Positions 21,956 to 36,266 of a stretch of DNA of 64,000 nucleotides are shown piece after piece. This DNA comes from Cerioporus squamosus. Lineage: Eukaryota; Basidiomycota; Agaricomycetes; Polyporales; Polyporaceae. Position numbers and translations under genes: made by a program. How positions within the stretch are numbered: the first letter of the stretch is position 1; each line of letters starts with the position of its first letter. The notes beneath the pieces were generated by a model, which saw only the letters and a list, made by a program, of their open reading frames with translations, ran no database searches and had not been told where the DNA came from. The stretch spans positions 62,001 to 126,000 of the forward strand of contig JABYQS010000037.1 in assembly GCA_022592435.1 (NCBI GenBank). The letters are read 5' to 3'.

Positions 21956-22331
21956 GGGCTGCTCAATTCTTAGAGCTTGAATCCCGAGCAATTCGAATCC
22001 CACAAAACCTGCGTTAGCCGAGTGATCGGTGGCAGTGGCTCTGAAAACCGGGCTCAGAGCGACGAGGCGAGCGGCCTTTTTGCAACCTGCGTACGGGGAG
22101 CTGTATTTGACCAGTCCCCTTCATATTCCATTCACGGGATGCAGAAAGTTCCTGCTTACCGTCGATACCGCACAGGTCCAACTCAGAGGACAAAAAGACG
22201 GCGGGACGAGGTTTGTCGAGAGGCAGGATCAACAAGCGCTGAATCACCCGGCTGGCAGCCGCTCTCGGCTAACGCAGCTTTTCCTGGGATTCGAATTGCT
22301 CGGGATTCAACCTCTAAGAATTGAGCAGCCC
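21956..22331. mobile_element. MITE, 376 bp, long terminal inverted repeats, TA flanks
   Basis: The outer about 68 bp at each end are inverted copies. The left arm is 21956-22022 and the right arm about 22264-22331, both beginning GGGCTGCTCAATTCTTAGAG when read inward, with only a few mismatches and one single-base indel. The element is bounded by TA on each side (21954-21955 and 22332-22333), as expected for the target duplication of Tc1/mariner-superfamily transposons. The interior of about 240 bp encodes no transposase, so it is non-autonomous. It sits in the gap between HTS1 and the phosphotransferase gene. Confidence 0.85.
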
Positions 22332-22554
22332 TATTGGCAGCAGAGGAACGAAAACACGTATTTGTTCTGTGCGTTCTAACAGAGACTACTACAAGTACTT
22401 CTAGATCGTTTACATAGCATCGTACCTTTCACCGTTCATCTGGAGCCCGAAGGTTCCCAACGTTCATAACTTATCGTGAAGCGCATGAAGGGCGTCCCAG
22501 TCATCACGTCTGCCCTGTATATCATCCTGGTCGTCCCGCAAGTTCGCCTCCGGC

Positions 22555-24314
22555 CTACTGTTTCTTCCCGTTGACCTCTGATGCCGCGACCCAATCCCCA
22601 GCCTTATCCTTCTTGCGGACGGTGAAGCACGCGATGCCGAGGTACTCCGTGATGTCGTTGATGACCAACGTGCAGAACCGGGCGTACGAAAGGAACGTCA
22701 CTGCGAGAGTGACGTAGACAAAGAGCGCCGTCCGCGGCATCGTGTTCTGGATTAGCGGTGGCCTGTGACAAATTCATCTCAGTCAACCGATAACCTCACA
22801 GCATACCGATCCACGTACCGGTTGATGAGCGTCGGGAGGTTCGCGTCGATCGCGCCAACGATGCTCCAGAGCCACATTGAATCCCAGTAAGGGAAGGGCT
22901 GCTTCGTGACGTGCGCAAGGATCATGCGCGACACCTGGTGTGCAAACTGGAGGCCCCAGGCGCAGAGGAACGGCAGGAACAGCGCGGAGTTAAGGATGTG
23001 CGAGTCCTTGAAAGAAGGCGCGCTGAGCCAGAAGATCTCGATAGCCACGGAGATCGGGAACGGCAGGAGCAGCAGGAGCGGGAGGAACGGCCCTTGGCCG
23101 CTTGCCATGCGGGACTTGTAGACGTTGATGTAGCTGAAGTAGTGTGAGCCTGGGGAAGAGGACTGATAGCTAAACGACTTACCTCGTGACGATGTTGAAC
23201 GCAAGGACGACGCCTCCGAGGACCATGAATGCGTCGTTCAGGCCGAGACGGGGTATATATTCAAGCACAATTGGGTATTTGTCTAGTCGGGTTACTTCCA
23301 AGAAGTCCCGATCCCAGAACTGCGGGCCTGTACATAGCCAGTCAGCCCCGTTAATAGGGTATCAGGATGATATTTGCGGCTTACCGGTGAAGCCTGTAAT
23401 GATATATACAAGCACGATGGACAGAATCCCTTCTACGGGACCAGAGAAGATCCCCAGGAACAACTGGCCTAGAGCGACCGTCAGGACGCGGCGAAGAGCA
23501 TCGAAGCGACTTGCGTACCAGTATGATACTCCTCCCAGGTCGTGAGGTAGAAGTTGGCGAGGGTCGCAACCTGAGAAGCGACCGTCCACCAGGATCTGCC
23601 CAGATTGAGTGCGCGAGCGCATAGGATGACTTCGAGCTGAGGAGGTTTCTCAACAACAAAAAAGGGGCAGAGAGGGCGGGGTTCCTTACGGTGGTATTCA
23701 GCGCGTCACATCCGTGATCGAACATCTCGCCAAGGGGTCCAGCCATTCCCGTGCGGCGCGCCTGTTTGCTACAGTTCGGGATGAGTACGGATACTCATCG
23801 TGACCGCATACAAGGAGACGCACCCATCTATAGCGTCCAGACTCTGATACATAAAGAGCCCCGCGGCCCACCTGTCCCCATCATCTCAGCATCTCCGGCC
23901 GCGACCAGTACGAGCAAGCATGGAGCACGTACGTGAAGTATATCCAGTTCGGCGGGCCATCCGCGCCCTCCTTCTCAGTCAAAAACTTTGGATCGTAGTA
24001 GATGAGCGTCGCGAAGTTGCCCAGGACGAGGCATAAGCCTGTCAGCGTGATCTATCGCGCATTCTGCATTTCAGCCTCGGGTGCGGCGAGAAAACTTTGC
24101 AAGGAACGACATACGGTGTTGGGCGCAACCCACGTTGGCCAGAGGGTGACAAGCCACGTCCAGAACGGATTGAGGACATATCGCGAGACGAGCGACCTGG
24201 CGGAAATGAGTCCAAGGGGTTCGGAGGAGGTGATGACGCGATGACGCACTTGTCGACGCCCTTGTACGAATATTTCTTGAGGCTGTCGAGCGCGTGCTGC
24301 GGGATGTATCCCAT
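22555..24314 (-). CDS. CDP-alcohol phosphotransferase (choline/ethanolamine phosphotransferase)
   Basis: Transfers phosphocholine or phosphoethanolamine from the CDP-alcohol to diacylglycerol, the last step of the Kennedy pathway, in ER/Golgi membranes. ATG at 24312-24314 (MGYIPQHALDSLKKYSYKGV). The signature DGx2ARx8Gx3Dx3D is complete but interrupted by an intron at about 23773-23840: LDAIDG|KQARRTGMAGPLG then EMFDHGCD. Many hydrophobic helices follow (FLPLLLLLPFPISVAIEIF, LFVYVTLAVTFLSYARF), ending ASEVNGKKQ with TAG at 22555-22557. The soluble N-terminus (SRYVLNPFWTWLVTLWPTWV) is typical of Cpt1/Ept1. Choline versus ethanolamine preference cannot be told from sequence. Confidence 0.9.
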
Positions 24315-25335
24315 GGTTGTCGTCCGAGTCGTCGCACGCAAGGCCACAGTGACTTGTCTACTGAGACCGAGACGGAGAAGCTGGGGCAGAGACAGAGGGG
24401 GACGAGGAGGAGGAGCCTCGCGCGACGTCACAGGGCACGTGCGTCGCGTTTGCCAGTTGCACAGCCACTGCGGCCTTCCCCGAAGTTCCGACTCGGAGTT
24501 GCTCGCAAGTTGTTCCCGCTAGTAGCCTGTAGGCATGTAGGCATGCACCCTCGACACTCCTCGCCATGTTCAGTGTAAACGTCCGCGTACTTTCAGTCCA
24601 CTTGCATGCAAGGCCGCAGCGCGATCTGGTGAACCGAGGGTGACGGCGATGTTCCCATTCGTGCTGAGTCGTTCCCTGCTTTCTCACCACGTCCATGATC
24701 TGTGTTCTTCTCTGGTGCGTACATATGCAGCATCGTACCGAAAAGTCCAGGAGAGCTAATAGCGTGGCAGGTCGGCATGTATTTGTGTGCTGCCGTTATG
24801 CATACTGTGCGGTTGGGGTGTTCTGGCGAGATCAGTACTGTCACCTTTGATGAGTACGCCTGGACTGCGCCGAACACCTACGTATGCCGTCAGCTCAATC
24901 GGCCCACTGACGAACAGCCGGAAGCCTACAGACTGCCCCACCGCCACACCGATTCGCACTCACCGGCAAATTGCCTTGACAATGCCGCCGCATCGCGTCC
25001 CAACGGGAACCTTTAGGAGTCATGGCTGCGTCTACCAGTGACTGCGTAGAATATCTGACGCTTCAAATGTGACTCCTTCCAGTATTATGACTATCGGACG
25101 CGGCGAGGAGTCCTGCCCTCGTCAGAGAAGATCTGAGAGGCCACCACATGACGAATATACCGGGGCGGGTAACATTCTCACCGCTCATATGTGCTCACGA
25201 AGTGAAGCCTTGCAGACATGCTAGTGCCATCGCACACGACCTCTCTTTACGGTGATCTTTCCCTGTCATGATCAACTCCTATCTCTGGCCTCGGTATGTG
25301 CCTGTCCCGTCTCTCCGACTGACAACACTTCCGTT
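24315..25335. other. Intergenic, divergent promoters
   Basis: About 1 kb between the starts of the phosphotransferase (-) and the aldo-keto reductase (+). Short frames on both strands have no coding character. No repeat seen. Confidence 0.5.
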
Positions 25336-25430
25336 GACTCATGTTCCCAGCGGACCTAGTCTGACAGTATAGTCGGCATGTCATTAGGCTGTGCCGCTGC
25401 AACCAGGCCTGCCCCTCCCTTTGCTATAAA
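25336..25430 (+). promoter_or_regulatory. TGACTCA site and TATA box upstream of the aldo-keto reductase
   Basis: A perfect AP-1/Gcn4-type TGACTCA lies at 25336-25342 and a TATAAA box at 25425-25430, the latter 77 bp before the ATG. AP-1-type (Yap1) factors commonly drive stress-induced reductases in fungi, so inducible expression is a fair guess. Confidence 0.5.
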
Positions 25431-25506
25431 TGCTGAGTCGAAGAGGCAGCCAAACGACAAAACCCCCCACACAATCGATCTCGCGCACACTCAACATTTG
25501 ACCCAC

Positions 25507-27133
<1,627 letters not shown>

Positions 27134-27446
27134 ATGGTGCGGCAATGAATTTGTGGATGCCTATCGTTTTATGTGTGTGTTTCGGAGACACACATAGCGC
27201 TTAACAGACTGATAATGATAACTGTACTGCTGTTGTCCGGGCCCTCACTGTGAATCATCGCGCTCTCCCTCAGGGCAGAGCTTACTCTTCCCTGTCACAA
27301 TTCATTCTTCTATCGAACCGTCAGTGGTAGGACGCGTTTTTGTGCTTGAGAATAGTTGAAGACGGCGAGACTTCTTGCCTACAGTCAAGATGTACATTGA
27401 CTCTCTACCAACAAAACTACCTGAAATCCCGAGGATCACATATACC
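27134..27446. other. Convergent 3' intergenic gap
   Basis: Between two converging genes; only 3' UTRs expected. Nothing further seen. Confidence 0.5.
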
Positions 27447-29681
27447 TCAAGCAACCCATACCGGCTCGTGTGCCCAATCTGCGTCCGCCTTCGGCGCATA
27501 GGGTCCATGCTTCCAATCCCTCAAGCCACTCGCCGCCATGCGCATCCTGACACTCCGGTGAACGTAGAGCGGCTTGTGAGAGCTGGGGACGTCCCGCCCG
27601 CGCCCCATGTTCGGCCTATAGCAACGCGAGAACGCCAGGTAAATCAACTAGGTCATGCTTCGAGACGGATGCACGTACCATAACAAGCTCCCATCATCCG
27701 CATGCGTCGGGAACCACTCGAGCGGCCACCATTTATACCACTTGAGTGCCAGCTGATCGTACAACTGCGCGAGCGCGTCATGTACTTCGTGCATTTCCTC
27801 CGTCCACTCTGGCGCTGGCGCGACGTCGTCGTGCAGATGGTGCACCTGCGGCTCAATCGGGTCGGGGCGTTGCGGTGCGTTCAGCGTGGCCGGGTCGAGC
27901 CCGATGCGCTTGAGCGACTCGGCATGGAAGCGAATGCCTGTATTGGACTTGAAGCACTCGCGCACCATCCACCGGAGAGGTATGCGCGCGAGCTTGAAGG
28001 TGGTGCTGTCCTTGACGCTACCTCCTCCGATATCTGCAGGACATGCATGCGCGTCAATGGACATGTCGGCGCACCGCGATAGACACTACAGAACGTACCG
28101 CAGTGGCACCCAGCGAACCAGACTTCCAATGCATCTGTCTTCCCGTGCGACACAGCGTGGTCCTTGCAGAACTGATCCTCGCTTTCGGACCGATGGGGCT
28201 CGCGGTATCTGCGGCCCAAGAGAGGTTCTAACTCGTCCGTGATCGCCCATGTCGTGTCGCCCTTTGGCATGTCGCCCGGGTTGATGCCATGCACATCCTC
28301 CGGAGCAGTATAGCGATAGAGTGCAGGCTTGAAGCGCACACGGCGTTCATCGAGCGCGAGAGCGTGCCGGAAAACGCGGATCGCATCGTTGGACTTTACG
28401 AAGGGAAGCGAAGAGTGGGGGATGACACCGACCGAGCCGACAGTATCCCTGTAGAGTTGCGAGTGAGGCTCGGAGGAGTTTGACATTGTCATAGTACGTA
28501 CCATACTCCGATGAAGTCGATGCTGACATCGATGCAGAATGCCTTCTTAAACGCGTTGGATTGTTTCCATCCTGCATCGTCGTCCACGGTGTACATCTTG
28601 TAGGCGAAGGGCACCTGCTGGTGATTGCAAGGCGGGAGGAGCCCGACCTATACAGGCAGAACAGTCATGGGTTCCTTCATGAACGCGGTGTACTGACTAG
28701 CGACGAACCTTGTGCAGCATTCCAGCGAGTGCGCGCGCTGTGTACGCACCCCGAGAGAAGCCGAACAGGCTGATCTTGTCTCCTGCTTGATTTGTGCCAG
28801 AAAGATTAGAACTGTCTGTCCCAATAGACACGGAGGACGAAACCGCACAGTTCTGCATAAGGAACTCGTATCCGCCTGGTGACAGTAGTGAGATGGAGGC
28901 ACTTGCTGACTGGGCATGTACGTACCCATCACATGGGCATCCAGGTCCCAAGCAATAGCCTCATCGAGGATCTTGTCTATCGTTGCTTTGATTCCATTTG
29001 GGTTCTGCGTGTTCGAGAGGTACGTTCCAATCCCAGGCTAACAAGCGGATGATGACGCTCAGCCCCAAGACATATCGCTGTCGTCGCGTGTGGGACGACG
29101 AACCTGATAGTAGACCATCTGCTCATTTCGATCGTCCTTCTTCAGGATACTGAACAAGGCGACCACGTTGGAGTTCTGGGTGCGTACAAGTGAGTCAGGT
29201 ATAGTACATCCTCATGGCGTGGGCGGAAACGTACATCTGCATCGAAGGAATCGCCAGTGCCATCGAAGCATAGGACCAGAGTCCTCGCTGGTCGCGCTGC
29301 AGCCGCAGAAGGCGAAGCGTGGCCACTAGTACTAGACTGTGCGAGGGTAGGAGTCGAAGGCGGGCTCTCAGTCGCCATTCCACCCTGAGGAGTGCCAGTG
29401 GGGATAGAAGTTGGCTGCATGGGTAGTACAGTGCCGGTAGACTCAGGCTCGTCCAAGGGTTCTTCCTTGGCCTGGGACTGAGGGAGTGGTGGTGCGTGGG
29501 TCTGTGTTGGTTCTTCCGAAGCTGATGGTCCCGTTTCTGCGCTTGCATCCCCCGTTAACTCCGTCTCGCCAACCGGTGAATGGACCGCTGGAAGTGAAGA
29601 GGTCGATGAGGTGCCTTTGTCCGTTTCGTCGGAGGCACCGTCAGACTGGTATGTAATGTGTATGCTGGCTGGGATGAACAT
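27447..29681 (-). CDS. DUF2235 alpha/beta hydrolase (Tle1-like), copy A
   Basis: ATG at 29679-29681. A disordered Ser/Thr/Pro-rich N-terminus of about 130 residues precedes the DUF2235 start ARTLVLCFDGTGDSFDAD. Then come FSILKKDDRNEQMVYYQ, PGIGTYLSN and GGYEFLMQNC. The nucleophile elbow is GFSRGAYTARALAGMLHK (GxSxG), followed by DFIGVWDTVGSVG (candidate Asp) and WFAGCHCDIGGGSV (candidate His). The C-terminal block NMGRGRDVPSSHKPLYVHRS, stop at 27447-27449, recurs in the other copies. Intron positions match copies B and D, including one right after AGMLHK. DUF2235 is the catalytic domain of bacterial Tle1 phospholipases; fungal members are largely uncharacterised. No signal peptide seen. It is the downstream-most of three same-strand copies. 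Confidence 0.9.
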
Positions 29682-30536
29682 GGCGGTATGAGGAGGATCG
29701 GGATTCCAGCAAGACGAGCTACGGTGCTTCAGTTCTTATGCGCTCTCCGGTGTAGCTCTCTCCCGGGAAGACTCTAAGGAAGGCATTGGAGGGGCCAGAA
29801 GCCAGCGGCGCATTGGCCAGTACGGACGTTGGCAAGCCGCAAATGCTCAGGCCCGACGCCGCAAGATTATGCTGCGAAAGGGAAGCTGTTCCTGATTCGA
29901 CGATGTCTCCTGTCAGTCAGGTCCGCGAACGTCGTAGCGAGAGCTCACTATTCGTGGTGCGGTGCATGCTTCGCTCACGGGTCCTAGATGGTGCTGGTTT
30001 CAGTATACAACGTCCGACCTGGGAATCGGGATGCGCTTGCGCCGGTAAGTATGCGAGGCAGAGGGCGCGGACTTGCCAAGAGTTAGTACGGGCCTGAAGA
30101 CTTGCAGGCGCTCCGCTCAAGGTACCGCTGTCAACTACCTACACGAAGGCGGCGCCGCTAGGTGACTTCTGCAGTGGCATATCTGGGTGGACCGTGACCT
30201 TAGCAGACGTTTGGAGCTGGACCTGAGGGGAATGTGCGGCGTATGGTTGCAGCCGCCACTGGAGGAGGTTCGCACAACGTGTCAACGTGAGTTCATGAAC
30301 CTGGCGCTTGATGGGGAGAGGATCTTGAAGTCGGGCGCCGGGAGGTTCTGGACCCATGGCGTTGACACACAAATCGCTCGTTTTCCAGAACCCACGATGA
30401 GACGCAGAAATGCGTTATGATTGATGCGAACGACAGCATTGAGCAGAGAAGAGACTGGAGACGGAGACAGCAGTAATCACAGCAAATGAGAAGGGCAAGA
30501 GCAAGGAGGCCGCGGGCACACTGGCAACAGAACTGT
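29682..30536. other. Spacer between DUF2235 copies A and B
   Basis: About 850 bp containing the promoter of copy A and the 3' UTR of copy B. No supported gene; no remnant of a further DUF2235 copy seen. Confidence 0.5.
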
Positions 30537-32534
30537 TCAGTCCACCCAAGTGGGTTCGTGCTTGAACGTCGCCTTTGGCGCGTAAGGACCGCCAAGCAGG
30601 TCGTTCGCTTCCATGCGAAGCTTAACGCTCCGATGAACATAGAACGGCTTGTGGCGCTTGGGCACATGGCGCCCCTTCCCCATGTTTGGCCTGCATCATA
30701 CGCATCACCCGTTAGCACCGTCAAACGAGGCGAACAGCAGTCAATTGCGAATGCAACGAACCAATCGGTCTTGTTCTTCCTTGTCACCGGAAGGAGCTCG
30801 AGCGGCCACCAGGACATCCACGCAATGTCGAGCTGGTCGTAGATCGGCGACAGCGCATCGCGCACCTCGTGGTCCTCCTCCGTGTTCTCTGTCACGGGCA
30901 GCGCGACGCTCTTGAGGTGCGTGGAGTCAGGGCTGAGCGGTGGCGGACGTTCGAGCACGGTCGGGTGCAACGAGACGGGATTGAGCCCGATGCGCTTCAA
31001 AAGTTCAGCGTGGAAGCGGATGCCGGTGTCCATCTTGAAGCACTCGCGAATCATCCACCTCAGCGGGATGCGCGCGAGCGTGTGCGGGGTATCGTTCTGT
31101 ACGCTGCCACCACCGACATCTGCATAGAGAGAGAGGGAGAAGTTATGTCAGTCAGAACGTGTTCTTCGTTTCCACGCCGCGCGGATCGGAGAGACGCACC
31201 GCAATGGCACCCGGCGAACCAAACCTCCAGAACGTTTGTCTCGCGGTTGCAACCGGCATCGTTCTCGCAGAAGGTGCGCTCAAAATGACGCTGTTTGTTT
31301 TTGTTCTTCTTGGCACCTCCGTTCGATCCGTTGCGCATCGCGAACGTCGTGTCGTTCTTGGGCATATCCCCCGGTTGGGTTCCGAGCTTGGCGTCTGCCG
31401 CGGGGACAGGAGCATACAGAGCGGGCCTGAAGCGCACGCGGCGCTCGTCAAGGGCCAAGGCATGTCTGAATGTTCGGATCGCTGTGTTCGAGCGCGTGAA
31501 CGGAAGACGATGGGGGATGATGCCGACCGAGTCGACAGTATCCCTACATGACCACGCTTGAATATGTGTACGAGGCGAGAGAGCGAGGACTTGACTTACC
31601 AGACCCCGACGAACTCGATGTCAACGTCAATGGAGAAGGCCTTCTTGAATGAGGTAGACTGAGCCCAGCCTGTCGGGTCGTCGCGGGTGTACATCTTGTA
31701 GGCGAAAGGGACCTGCTGGTGGTTGCACGCGGGAAGTAAACCAACCTACACCAGGATATGAGTTCACGGGACAACGGCCAACACTCAATACTCTGACCTT
31801 GTGAACCATTCCGGCAAGAGCGCGCGCAGTGTACGCCCCTCGAGAGAAGCCGAAGATACAAATCTTGTCTCGCGCTTTATCTGTTCGCACGAACACGTCA
31901 GGTTCCCGCTACTTCTGAGAACTATGTGACGTACAATTCTGCATGAGGAACTCATAACCAGCTAGGAACGCAACACGGTCAACTTCAGAAGAACTCAGCA
32001 GAGGAAAGTCGCGTCACGTACCCATGACGTGCTCGCCGAGGTTCCAAGCGATCGCCGAATCGAGAAGCCTGTCGAGCTTCGCCTTGATCCCGTCTACATT
32101 TTGAGTGTTGCCTATGTACGTGCCAATACCGGGCTGCGCAAGTGCGTTAGTGTCTCTTGGACGCACCATCCTGCTAAGAGCGAGCGTACCTGGTAGTAGA
32201 CCATCTGTTCGTCGCGATCATCCTTCTTGAGCAAACTGAAGAAGGTGACGATATTCGAGTTCTGCAGGGCCCTTGAGCAAAAGCAGCGAAGCAGTGAGAT
32301 GGGACGTACATCGGCGTCGAACTGGTCGCCCGTCCCGTCGAAGCAGAGCACGAGCGTTCGCGCAGGATGATAGGGAGGGATGATGTCGTGCTCCTCGCCC
32401 TCAGATCCACTCGAGCCCGAACGTTGGAGATCGTTGATAGTCGAACCAGAGAAGGAGGGCGGCATCTGCATAGGAGTGCTCGTCGGGGAGTCAGACAACC
32501 CCTTGAATCCTGACATCGTCGACTGGGAGGTCAT
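30537..32534 (-). CDS. DUF2235 alpha/beta hydrolase (Tle1-like), copy B
   Basis: ATG at 32532-32534 (MTSQSTMSGFKGLSDSPT); a second ATG six codons on is possible. The N-terminal tail is short and Ser-rich, then HDIIPPYHPARTLVLCFDGT, FFSLLKKDDRDEQMVYYQ, PGIGTYIGNTQN and AGYEFLMQNC. GFSRGAYTARALAGMVHK carries the GxSxG serine; FVGVWDTVDSVGIIPHRLPF and WFAGCHCDVGGGSV supply candidate Asp and His. The C-terminus reads NMGKGRHVPKRHKPFYVHRS and ends FKHEPTWVD, TGA at 30537-30539. Introns coincide with those of copies A and D. The variable loop before WFAGCHC contains a Lys/Asn-rich run (GGAKKNKNKQRH). A soluble lipase or esterase activity is likely but unproven. Confidence 0.9.
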
Positions 32535-33735
32535 CGTCGTAGTGCACGCAAAGCTGCTGAGGCGGCGGTGAGCCAGAAAGTAACGGGGTAGCCGGACAGT
32601 TCACATTATTCGCGTTCGCGCTTATCAGGGCGGGGTGAGAGACGCCTTGGGATTCGCGAGAGGCGGACATCGGTATGGCCAGCGGCATGCATGGACGTGT
32701 TGGGCGCAAATCGAGTAGAGAAGCGACGACTAGTGGACTGGAGAGAGCCGGACGCTCGTCTCTATCCTCGAAGTGGCTAGCGGGAGGAATGGACGTGCGA
32801 GCCCGACCACGGATCGGTAGACTGTATAATGCCGGCATCGGGGTCGGTGACCGCGAGTCCGTGGCGGCGGCAGGATCCCTTCAGGCCATGCACGCACAGT
32901 GTCGTCCCTTGAGTAATGTTCAAGTAAGTTCCGAGGAGCAGAAGCAGGCTTTCTTCCGCGCAAGAAGACGGTACGATGGTGCGGACAACACGTCGATGCC
33001 TGCCTGGAAGACGAACTGTCGGCTCCAGCCACCAGCATGACCTTGACCAGAAAGTTAAGTTGGCACGACAAGGTCCAAATAGAGAGAACTCACGAACGTT
33101 CACCGGTCTTCAAGCTTGCGACTCCCTCGGGGGCTGGTACCGATGCGGGGAATTGCATTCCAGCGCCATGCCGCGACGGGAGCCAACTTCCCTGTCCCGT
33201 AATCGATTGATCACTGTCCGTCCTTCAGATGACTGAGGAGCACATGGTATGATAGCAATACACTGGCGGGCTTGCACGACCTTCAAGGAAGAGAACTTGA
33301 AGAGAAGACGAAGTCACGGTGGCGCCCACTGGAGTGACGCAACTGGACTGGCTAAGCGCTGACTGTCAATGTATCCAGAGGGTGATGAAGGTTGGTTTGC
33401 AGCTCGACGTTGGGCCATGGTGAAGTGCCACCGACTGCATCGTGATCCATAAATCCATTACATTCATTAGCTTTAGCGTCAAGCGTCAAGAAAGTGTCGT
33501 AAACTAAGTCAGTAGTAGCGATGTGCGATACATGAAAGCAATAACAATAATACAAGAAAAGCAAGATACGACAGCAAGCAAGCACTGGCAAGAGCCAACG
33601 TACTCACATCACCCCCACCAGCCTGAGCCGCAGGCTGCAGCAGGAAGCTCAAACTGTCAACCTGGGGCCCGGGCAGCGAGCTACGACGAGGCAGCGCACT
33701 GCTGAAACCTAACCGCCGCCGCCGCCGCCACGAAC
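32535..33735. other. Spacer between DUF2235 copies B and C
   Basis: About 1.2 kb holding the promoter of copy B and 3' UTR of copy C. A short CCG trinucleotide run lies at about 33713-33729. No supported gene. Confidence 0.5.
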
Positions 33736-36266
33736 TCAATCCACAAAGACGGGCTGCCGCTCTGCCCAGTTCTCCGCCTTTGGCTTGTACCCGAGGCGAT
33801 CCATCCGCGTCTTCACGCTCCTGTGCACGAAGAACTCGCCCGTGTCGGCGGGGATCGTGCGCCCGCGCCCAAGGTTGACCCTGCGCACCGTCTGTCAGCA
33901 CACCAACCCGAGAGGTCACGGGCCAAGACGGGCGGACACTCACGAGATGTACTTCTTCCACTTGTTGTTCGGCAGCTGCTTCCGCTGCTCGATGGGGATG
34001 AGCTCGAGGATCCACCACCACGGCTTCATCGCGAGCTGGTCGTAGATCGGGCACACTGCGTCCCGCGCTTCCTCCTCCTCTTCGTTGACATGTATCTCGG
34101 GTGGGTCTGTGTGGAACTTCGGCGCTCCCGTGGTCGTCGTGCCGATCAGCGTGCGCGCCGTCGAGGTCGAGATGTGTCGCGTGTGCATCGGCGGACTGGA
34201 AGGCGCCGACGTCATAGCTTGCACGACGCGTTGCTCGACGTCCGTTTGCGAGCGTTCCGGGGGTGTCGGCGGGTCGAGCGAGATGCGCGGCGAGGGGTTC
34301 ATAGGCGGGATTTGCGGTGCGTGCGCGAGCCCTGGGCCATATGCGATTCCCTCCTTGGCGTGTGGGTAGAGCGTGTCGGGGTCGAGGCCGATGTCTTTGA
34401 GGAGCTCGCTGTGGAAGCGAATGCCGGTGTTCGTGCGGAAACACTCGCGGATCATCCAGCGCAGGGGAATACGCGCTAGCGAGTGCTTCTCTTCATCGAG
34501 GACAGAACCGCCGCCGACGTCTGAAGCATAAGGGCGTCAGCATTCTATTCGACACCCCGCGCGGGAGAAGCGGGCAAGCGGAGTGGGTTACGACACTCAC
34601 CACAATGGCACCCGGCGAACCAGACCTCCTTCACGTCAGTCTCACCCTGCCCGTGAACTTCTTCGGTCTTGTTGAACTCTTCCTCCTCCTCCGTGAGACG
34701 CTTGCCCTTCTTCCGCATGAGCGTCCGCAGCGTGTCGAAGCGGCTCCTGGTCTGCGCCCAGAGCTTGCTCCCGTTCTGTGACACCGCGGCAGTCGTCTGC
34801 TCCACCGCTTCGACTGCGACCTCCGCCTCCTTGCCCGCCTCCTCCACAACCCCCTCCACCTTCTTCTCCACGGCCTGCTCGACCACAGCCACGACACCCT
34901 CCTGGGCGGACTCGGTCGTCGCAGAGGTAGTAGCCGCGGCCGCCTCCTGCTTGGGCTTCATGAGCGCCAGGAGCCGCGACGGAGACATCGGCTTGGAAGG
35001 CGACTGCGAGCGCGACTTCCGATGCGTGCTCGCACGGCGCATCTTGGGCTTCGGCATATCGCCCGGATGTGTTCCCAGCTGGCGCTCCCACTCAGATGGC
35101 CGGTTGTAGTGGTTCGCCTTAAATTTGGCACGGCGCTCGTCGAGCGAGAGCGCGTGCCGGAAGGTGCGAATGGCCGTGCACGACGTGGTGAACGGAAGGC
35201 GCTGCGGGATGAGCCCGACCGAGCATACCGTATCCCTGTTCGCATGGAAGCATATTACCGTCAGCAAACACGGAAGAATGTACGACAGGGCCGGAAATGA
35301 CTGACCAGACGCCGATGAACTCGATGTCGACATCGATGGAGAACGCCTTCTTGAACGCAGTGCTCTGCTTCCATCCCAGCTCGTCCGTGCGCATGTACAT
35401 CTTGTACGCGAAGGGGACCTGCTGGTTGTTGCACGAAGGGAGGAGCCCGACCTTGTGCAGCATGCCGGCGAGTGCGCGTGCGGTGTAGGCGCCACGCGAA
35501 AACCCGAAGAGACAAATCTTGTCGCCGGCTTCGTCTGCACGATCGCCCATGAGGATTTCATATCGGCGTGGAGGTAGAGAGGTCATAACTTACAGTTCTG
35601 CATCAGGAACTCATACCCGGCTGATCATTGAAACACAGTCAGGCATGGACTCGCAGCAGGAAGAATGGAGTGGCGCACCCATGACATGAGTGTCGAGGTT
35701 CCAGGCAACTGCCTCGTCCAGGGTCTTCGAAACGGCTTGGCCAAGGGACGTGACAAGTTGTGGGCTCGTGTAGGTCCCAATCCCAGTCTGCATAACGTGT
35801 GCGGGGTAGGGACATTGGTTAGCCCGTCGATCGCGATCGAGATCACACATTGTGCGCAGACCACACACCTGGTAGTACACCATCTGTTCGCGTCTGTCAT
35901 CGCGCTTGAGCAGGCTGAAGAACTTGACAACATTAGAGTTCTGCAGTTTGGGCCAATGCACGTTAGTGAGGGTTGACGAGCGCGCGACGCGACGGCGACT
36001 GTGGCGTCACCGTCGACCGAATAAGGAATACGCACGTCTGAGTCGAACTGGTCTCCGGTGCCGTCGAAACACAGGACCAGCGTCCGCGGCGCGCCTGGGC
36101 GGTAGGGAGGGATGATGTCGTGGTCGAGTTCACTGGACCAGGAGTGTACGCTCGAGGGAGTTACAGGACGGGAGTGCGAATGTGCTTCCGGAGCAGTGTG
36201 CGCACTCGAGCTCTGTGCACTGTTTTGTAGGTTGAGGGAAGCGGGGGTGTCGCGAGTGAAAGGCAT
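33736..36266 (-). CDS. DUF2235 alpha/beta hydrolase (Tle1-like), copy C with large insertions
   Basis: ATG at 36264-36266 (MPFTRDTPASLNLQNSAQSS). Core motifs are intact: RTLVLCFDGTGDQFDSD, FFSLLKRDDRREQMVYYQ, AGYEFLMQNC, GFSRGAYTARALAGMLHK, IEFIGVWDTVCSVG and WFAGCHCDVGGGSV. The end is NLGRGRTIPADTGEFFVHRS ... AERQPVFVD, TGA at 33736-33738. It differs from A, B and D in three ways. First, an Ala/Glu/Val-rich helical insertion of roughly 100 residues lies before WFAGCHC (about 34650-35040, with EQAVEKKVEGVVEEAGKEAE). Second, a Pro/Ser/Thr-rich insertion lies before the C-terminal block (about 34090-34340). Third, the intron after AGMLHK is absent. This is the most diverged copy. Confidence 0.9.
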
